Origin: Bacteroidales bacterium UBA1722 | Lineage (GTDB): Bacteria; Bacteroidota; Bacteroidia; Bacteroidales; UBA932 | NCBI GenBank assembly: GCA_002317435.1 | Contig: DCIQ01000067.1 | Span: 1 to 8,883, forward strand | DNA: 8,883 nt | Direction: 5' to 3' | Shown: positions 5,882 through 8,883 of the stretch, one piece after another | Numbering within the stretch: the first letter of the stretch is position 1 | Layout: every line of letters begins with the position of its first letter | Position numbers and translations under genes: made by a program | Notes under the pieces: model-generated | Told to the model about the DNA's origin: nothing | Databases searched by the model: none | What the model saw: the letters and a program-made list of their open reading frames with translations, nothing else

Positions 5882-7017
5882 AGTTCGTACTCCATGGTCC
5901 CGAGACCGATTTTCTCGCCGTGTATCAGGGCCGACTTCCAGTCGGTGTCCGGATGCACGTAGTAGAAGATGTCGTGTTCCCCCCGACAGTTGTGGCCGTG
6001 ACGGCAGCGCTCCTTTTCGGAGGCGTCATGCCTGTCGGTGTACATGGTGTCCGGAATGACCGGTGCCTGCATCACCAGGTCGGCGCAGGCCTGGTCCAGG
6101 GCGACAGGGTCGAAGGATGCCGCCATCCCCACATTCGGGACCAGCGCCGCATCGTTCGAACCCCAGCAGTCGCATTCCGGGGATACGTCCATTATGAAAC
6201 TGACGTGGAAGTTCGGTTTCCCGTCGAGGATGGCCTTGGTGTATTCGGCGATTTTGCAGTTCATGTTCTTCGAGTCGGAGTCCTGCGCCGAGACCGCTCC
6301 TCCTTTCTGGCAAACCGCTATGCATTGGCCGCAGCCGACACATTTTTCGGGGTCTATATGTGCTTTCCGGTCCGTGCCCACGTGAACCGCGTCGTGTGAA
6401 CACGAATGTTCGCATTTTCCGCATCCGGTGCAGTTCGCGGTGTCTATGACAGGTTTGGAGTCCGCGTGGAGTTTCATCTTCCCGGCTCTGCTGGCCGCAC
6501 CCATCCCCAGATTTTTCAAGGTGCCGCCGAAGCCTGCCATCTCGTGTCCCTTGAAATGCGTTACGGACACTATGACGTCCGCCTTGGCGATGGCCGAGCC
6601 TATCTTGGCCGTGCGGCAATATTCTCCTCCCGCCACGGGCATCTTCACGTAATCCGTACCGTCCAGGCCGTCGGCGATTATGACGGGGGCGCTGACCGAT
6701 ATGGGATTGAATCCGTTACGCATGGCGGAATCTATATGGTTCACGGCATTGGAACGTCCTCCCGAGTAGAGAGTGTTCGAGTCGGTGAGGAACACGATAC
6801 CTCCGAGTTTCTGTAATTCCCTGACGATCACGTCGACATAGTTCGGACGGAGGAAAGCCATATTCCCCGGCTCTCCGAAATGAAGTTTCACTGCGGTGAA
6901 CCTGCCTTCGCACGGAAGAGTGTCGATACCTGCCGCCACGATCAGTTTTTTCAGCTTTTTCAGGAGGCTGAATCCGGTCGCTGTCCGGAAGTCGGTGAAG
7001 AATACTTTTGATGCCAT
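5869..7017 (-). CDS. DUF362 domain protein with two [4Fe-4S] ferredoxin motifs
   Basis: This is a 382-aa iron-sulfur protein of the DUF362 family; its reaction is not known to me. Numbering is from ATG 7017. The N-terminal DUF362 part covers about 1-190 (KLHFGEPGNMAFLRP, THFKGHEMAGFGGTLKNLGMG). A ferredoxin insert has CTGCGKCEHSC (Cys196/199/202/206) and CVGCGQCIAVC (Cys226/229/232/236), enough for two [4Fe-4S] clusters. Neither fourth Cys is followed by the usual Pro. The second DUF362 part has ECDCWGSND (281-289) and VGMAASFDPVALDQAC. Near the C-terminus a Cys/His-rich stretch, C-R-H-G-H-N-C (338-344) with nearby His330 and His348, looks like an extra insertion. No signal peptide is seen, so it is probably cytoplasmic. 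An in-frame TTG at 7059 would lie upstream of this gene's own -7 element, so ATG 7017 is preferred. It is divergent from lysR, which is a plausible regulator. Confidence 0.88.
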   Translation of the reverse strand: MASKVFFTDFRTATGFSLLKKLKKLIVAAGIDTLPCEGRFTAVKLHFGEPGNMAFLRPNYVDVIVRELQKLGGIVFLTDSNTLYSGGRSNAVNHIDSAMRNGFNPISVSAPVIIADGLDGTDYVKMPVAGGEYCRTAKIGSAIAKADVIVSVTHFKGHEMAGFGGTLKNLGMGAASRAGKMKLHADSKPVIDTANCTGCGKCEHSCSHDAVHVGTDRKAHIDPEKCVGCGQCIAVCQKGGAVSAQDSDSKNMNCKIAEYTKAILDGKPNFHVSFIMDVSPECDCWGSNDAALVPNVGMAASFDPVALDQACADLVMQAPVIPDTMYTDRHDASEKERCRHGHNCRGEHDIFYYVHPDTDWKSALIHGEKIGLGTMEYELVRI

Positions 7018-7036
7018 ATCGTTATTGCTCTTTTCA

Positions 7037-7044
7037 CAAATATA
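7037..7044 (-). promoter_or_regulatory. -7 element for the DUF362 gene
   Basis: On the minus strand, TATATTTG (7044-7037) is identical to the lysR -7 box and lies 19 nt upstream of ATG 7017, which gives a predicted leader of roughly 13-16 nt. No TTG is seen at the expected -33 position, which falls inside lysR, so this promoter may need an activator. Confidence 0.55.
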
Positions 7045-7056
7045 CGAGTATATTTG
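7037..7056. repeat. Perfect inverted repeat formed by the two divergent -7 elements
   Basis: CAAATATA-CGAG-TATATTTG is an 8-bp inverted repeat with a 4-bp spacer. Each arm is the complete -7 box of one divergent promoter. A dyad in a lysR/target intergenic region is where a LysR-type regulator would bind, but the even-length symmetry does not exactly fit the classical T-N11-A box. It may therefore be a promoter-sharing arrangement rather than an operator. Confidence 0.7.
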
Positions 7057-7060
7057 CAAT

Positions 7061-7663
7061 ATGATTCAGGATTTCCGGCTGAAAGTGTTTTTTTTGACCG
7101 CCCGCTACGGGAGTTTCTCGCGTGCGGCGCGCGAGCTGGACATATCCCAGCCTGCGGTGAGCCAGAATATCGCCGAGCTGGAGCAGGACATCGGTGCCGA
7201 CCTGTTCTTCCGGGATCCCGGGAAGTCCATCGCCCTCACCCACAAGGGAAAATCACTTATGGAATATGCGGGGAGGATTCTCTCGCTCTACGAAAGTCTG
7301 AATTCGGAGCTTGTCCCCGGAGCGAGGTGCTCCGCAGAGCCCGCACTGCTCCGTATAGCGTCCGTCCGTCTGGCTGTACAGTTCATATTGCCGGAGGCAA
7401 TAAAAAACTATTCGCGGGCGTACCCCCACGTATCATTCTCGGTAGTGGAGAGGGAGGACCATGAGATACGGGCGCTTCTGGAGGAGGGAGGGGCTGACAT
7501 AGGCATCACCTCCGAGTCCCTGGGGGAGAGTTCGGTCCCTCTCGCGGAGCTCAAGGCTGCGGGGGCGGTCCGCCCGATGGTCTCGCTTTTCGCCACCTGT
7601 GCCGCCGGCAGTGGGAAGGGGAGGCTGGCCGGGTCCTTCATTCTGGCATGTCAGACCCTCTGA
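7061..7663 (+). CDS. Short LysR-type transcriptional regulator (effector domain truncated)
   Basis: This is a 200-aa DNA-binding regulator of the LysR family, in which full-length members have about 290-300 aa. The winged helix-turn-helix at 1-65 is complete: FRLKVFFLTARYGSFSRAAREL, then SQPAVSQNIAELEQDIG as recognition helix region, then LFFRD and LTHKGK. A linker helix spans about 66-85. The first half of the effector domain follows at about 95-170 (LLRIASVRLAVQFILPEAIKNYSRAYPHVSF, GGADIGITSESLG). The second effector subdomain is missing, and the last ~20 residues do not look like family sequence. All frames after 7663 are closed by stops before rpsP, so no frameshifted remainder is present. 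ATG 7061 is chosen because the domain starts there and the -7 box lies just upstream. The likely target is itself and the divergent DUF362 gene (inference). It may be functional in DNA binding or a decaying gene. Confidence 0.87.
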   Translation: MIQDFRLKVFFLTARYGSFSRAARELDISQPAVSQNIAELEQDIGADLFFRDPGKSIALTHKGKSLMEYAGRILSLYESLNSELVPGARCSAEPALLRIASVRLAVQFILPEAIKNYSRAYPHVSFSVVEREDHEIRALLEEGGADIGITSESLGESSVPLAELKAAGAVRPMVSLFATCAAGSGKGRLAGSFILACQTL

Positions 7664-7690
7664 ATCACAATAATTTTACGATTTCCGCCG

Positions 7691-7710
7691 TCAGATTTTT
7701 GTTAATCTGA
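7691..7710. repeat. Inverted repeat across the rpsP -33 box
   Basis: TCAGATT-TTTGTT-AATCTGA is a 7-bp perfect stem with a 6-nt loop, starting 28 bases after the lysR stop. The loop contains the TTTG proposed as the rpsP -33 box (7698-7701). A further AATCTG copy lies at 7712-7717. There is no T-run behind it, so it is a doubtful terminator for lysR; an operator over the promoter is equally possible. Confidence 0.45.
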
Positions 7711-7727
7711 AAATCTGTTTACATTTG
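7698..7727 (+). promoter_or_regulatory. Bacteroidota-type promoter for rpsP-rimM
   Basis: TTTG (7698-7701) is followed after 18 nt by TACATTTG (7720-7727), a full match to both boxes. Transcription should start near 7731-7735, giving a leader of about 55 nt. That leader has a hairpin at its 5' end and an A/T-rich stretch with two tandem AATTAATA copies (7767-7782) before the ATG, and no Shine-Dalgarno sequence. Confidence 0.75.
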
Positions 7728-7731
7728 CGGG

Positions 7732-7752
7732 CTTTTCCACGAGATGGAAGAG
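7732..7752 (+). promoter_or_regulatory. Hairpin at the 5' end of the rpsP leader
   Basis: CTTTTCCA (7732-7739) pairs with TGGAAGAG (7745-7752) over 8 bp, including one G-T wobble, around loop CGAGA. It sits almost exactly at the predicted transcript start. It could stabilise the mRNA 5' end or be a site for feedback by a ribosomal protein; both are inference. Confidence 0.45.
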
Positions 7753-7787
7753 AGGTAATAATTATCAATTAATAAATTAATAAACCT

Positions 7788-8351
7788 ATGTCAGTTAAAA
7801 TCCGTTTGGCCCGTCATGGCAAGAAGAACGCCGCTTTCTTTCACATTCTTGTAACAGATTCACGTTCACCCCGTGACGGTCGCTATATCGAGCAGATCGG
7901 AACTTACAATCCCAACACAAATCCTGCATCTATCGTGCTGAATTCCGAAAGGGCCCTCTATTGGCTCGGAGTAGGTGCCCAGCCTTCCGATACCTGCCGC
8001 CGCATCCTCTCTTACGAAGGTGTTCTTCTGAAGAAGCATCTTGCGGGCGGAGTGGCCAAGGGTGCCATCTCTGAGGCTGTCGCCGAGCAGAGATGGAATG
8101 CATGGAAAGCTGAAAGGGACGCTAAGATCGAGGCCAAGAAACAGGGTATCAGCCGCAAGTCCGTAGAAGACCGCCGTGCCGGTCAGGCCGCCGAAGCCAA
8201 GGTAAACGAAGAAAGGGCCGAGGCTATCGCCAAGAGGAAGGCTGAAGAGGCTGCCGCTGCTGAAGAAGCACGCAAAGCCGCTGAAGCAGAAGCCGCCGCT
8301 GCCGCCGCTCAGGCTGAAGAGGCACCTGCTGAAACCCCCGCCGAAGCATAA
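7788..8351 (+). CDS. rpsP: 30S ribosomal protein S16 with long Ala/Glu-rich tail
   Basis: S16 binds 16S rRNA and is needed for small-subunit assembly. The conserved domain is residues 1-82: SVKIRLARHGKKNAAFFHI, VTDSRSPRDGRYIEQIGTYNP, and LNSERALYWLGVGAQPSD at about 51-68. The protein is 187 aa, against about 80-90 aa in E. coli. The extra part is a helical linker (about 90-130) and a low-complexity charged Ala/Glu/Lys tail (about 133-187) ending in AEEAPAETPAEA. Long S16 tails of this kind are usual in Bacteroidota, so this is a lineage feature and not a fusion. The role of the tail is not known to me. The stop codon TAA overlaps the rimM ATG by one base. Confidence 0.96.
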   Translation: MSVKIRLARHGKKNAAFFHILVTDSRSPRDGRYIEQIGTYNPNTNPASIVLNSERALYWLGVGAQPSDTCRRILSYEGVLLKKHLAGGVAKGAISEAVAEQRWNAWKAERDAKIEAKKQGISRKSVEDRRAGQAAEAKVNEERAEAIAKRKAEEAAAAEEARKAAEAEAAAAAAQAEEAPAETPAEA

Positions 8352-8839
8352 TGCCCGTGATCGCGAAGGTTTTGAAGTCCTATGGTACCGACGGGACTGT
8401 ATTGCTCAGTTTCCGCGACGGGATTCCCGAGGATTTCGATGTACAGAGACCGGTATTCCTTTATTTCGAGGGACTGCCGGTCCCTTTTTTCTTTTCATCG
8501 TTCTCTCCCAAGGGCCGTGTCCGTGCCCAGGTCCGTTTCGAAGGTGTGGATAATCTTAAAGATGCCGAAGAACTGGCGGGGAAGGAGATATTCGCGGAGT
8601 CCCCGGATGATGACGCCGCATCCGACGGGGATGAATTGTGCGTGGAGGACCTGGCCGGGTTCAGCGTACTTTCTGCCGAAGGTATTCCGCAGGGCACTGT
8701 AGCACAGGTGGACGATTATTCCGGAAATATAGTTCTCACATTGACCGACGGTCGCATCCTCCCGTACCACGATGATCTTTTCATCGATGCCGACGAGCAG
8801 GAACGTACCATTACTCTGATAATACCGCCGGGGCTTTAG
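8351..8839 (+). CDS. rimM: Ribosome maturation factor RimM
   Basis: RimM helps the 30S head mature and binds S19 in the assembling subunit. The 162-aa length is typical. The N-terminal RimM beta-barrel covers about 1-84 (VIAKVLKSYGTDGTVLLSF; RVRAQVRFEGVDNLKDAEELAGKEIF). An acidic linker lies at 83-95. The C-terminal PRC-barrel covers about 96-162, with LAGFSVLSAEG, GTVAQVDDYSGNIVLTL and LPYHDDLFIDAD, and ends IIPPGL like other RimM proteins. The family motif G-x-x-G appears as GTDGTV, a slight variant. The ATG shares its A with the last base of the rpsP stop (TAATG), so translation is probably coupled to S16. trmD and rplS, which often follow in other phyla, do not begin in the remaining 44 bases. 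Confidence 0.93.
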   Translation: MPVIAKVLKSYGTDGTVLLSFRDGIPEDFDVQRPVFLYFEGLPVPFFFSSFSPKGRVRAQVRFEGVDNLKDAEELAGKEIFAESPDDDAASDGDELCVEDLAGFSVLSAEGIPQGTVAQVDDYSGNIVLTLTDGRILPYHDDLFIDADEQERTITLIIPPGL

Positions 8840-8862
8840 CCTGCATTATTCATACTCATTCC

Positions 8863-8883
8863 TTACTCCGCCTCGGGTTCGGG
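8863..8883 (-). CDS. Possible C-terminal end of a convergent gene (partial)
   Basis: On the minus strand, from the window edge, the codons read Pro-Glu-Pro-Glu-Ala-Glu followed by TAA at 8865-8863. The GC-rich third positions match the local coding style. The gene would converge with rimM. Seven codons are too few to identify a family, and the other two minus frames also end within this stretch, so this is only a suggestion. Confidence 0.25.
   Translation of the reverse strand, partial: PEPEAE

Larger units (their letters stand above)
7025..7056 (+). promoter_or_regulatory. lysR promoter, overlapping the divergent DUF362 promoter
   Basis: TTG (7025-7027) is followed after 21 nt by TATATTTG (7049-7056), a perfect -7 match. 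The box ends 4 bases before ATG 7061, the same spacing as at ruvX, which predicts a leaderless lysR transcript. Its -33/spacer region includes the -7 element of the opposite promoter. Confidence 0.6.

Noticed and set aside
6406..6816. Plus-strand open frames antisense to the DUF362 gene
   Set aside because: They lie wholly inside a well-supported gene and show no protein family features; they are shadows of its codon bias.
7018..7059. N-terminal extension of the DUF362 protein from a TTG at 7059
   Set aside because: The extra 14 residues are encoded by the -7 element and flanking promoter bases; the recognisable protein starts with MASKVFF at 7017.
6896..7060. N-terminal extension of lysR by 55 residues
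   Set aside because: It would overlap the divergent DUF362 gene and include both promoters, and the LysR domain begins exactly at Met 7061.
8220..8340. GCC/GAA-rich repeated tract that resembles a DNA repeat
   Set aside because: It is the low-complexity Ala/Glu tail of S16 in frame, with varied codons, not an independent repeat element.
1..8883. Defence island, phage, integron, CRISPR or transposon signatures
   Set aside because: No spaced repeats, transposase, integrase or terminal inverted repeats were seen; all clear genes are housekeeping or common Bacteroidota families. tRNA-Glu can be an integration target elsewhere, but no duplicated tRNA end is present here.

Overview
The window is an ordinary chromosomal housekeeping segment from a member of the Bacteroidota, most likely order Bacteroidales. 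Three things point there. Promoters match the Bacteroidota -33/-7 type (TTTG, about 19 nt, TAnnTTTG) rather than the E. coli type. Genes lack Shine-Dalgarno sequences and have A/T-rich leaders. The gene content includes a DUF4837 lipoprotein next to rseP, a long Ala/Glu-tailed ribosomal protein S16, and a ruvX-def pair. The moderately high GC suggests a Rikenellaceae/Alistipes-like or uncultured lineage, but the family cannot be fixed from the sequence alone. No phage, insertion sequence, CRISPR array or other mobile element was seen, and no intergenic stretch exceeds 300 bases.

Left part, minus strand (1-4772). A tight operon reads right to left: an M23 (LytM-type) membrane peptidase, dxr (isoprenoid MEP pathway), rseP (site-2 intramembrane protease) and a DUF4837 lipoprotein. 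The gaps between them are 3, 3 and 11 bases. Beyond it, a strong promoter drives tRNA-Glu(UUC), followed by rpsT (ribosomal protein S20), which runs off the left edge. The operon combines isoprenoid precursor synthesis with envelope proteolysis and peptidoglycan-linked functions.

Middle (4773-5858). An 80-base divergent intergenic region holds a 17-bp dyad with T-runs on both sides and a consensus -7 element, and leads into ruvX-def on the plus strand. By homology the real ruvX start is ATG 4853, only 4 bases after the -7 element, so this mRNA is probably leaderless.

Right part (5859-8883). A DUF362/2x[4Fe-4S] protein on the minus strand is convergent with def, and a 15-bp palindrome lies at the junction. 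It is divergent from a short, C-terminally truncated LysR-type regulator. The two divergent promoters overlap, and their -7 elements form a perfect 8-4-8 inverted repeat. Then comes rpsP-rimM (ribosomal protein S16 and the 30S maturation factor), overlapping by one base, behind its own promoter and a structured leader. The last 44 bases may contain the end of a convergent minus-strand gene.

I found no convincing undescribed system. The observations most worth checking are the shared leaderless promoter geometry of ruvX and lysR, the palindrome made of two -7 elements, the truncated LysR, the Cys/His-rich insertion in the DUF362 protein, and the hairpins in the M23 and rpsP leaders.
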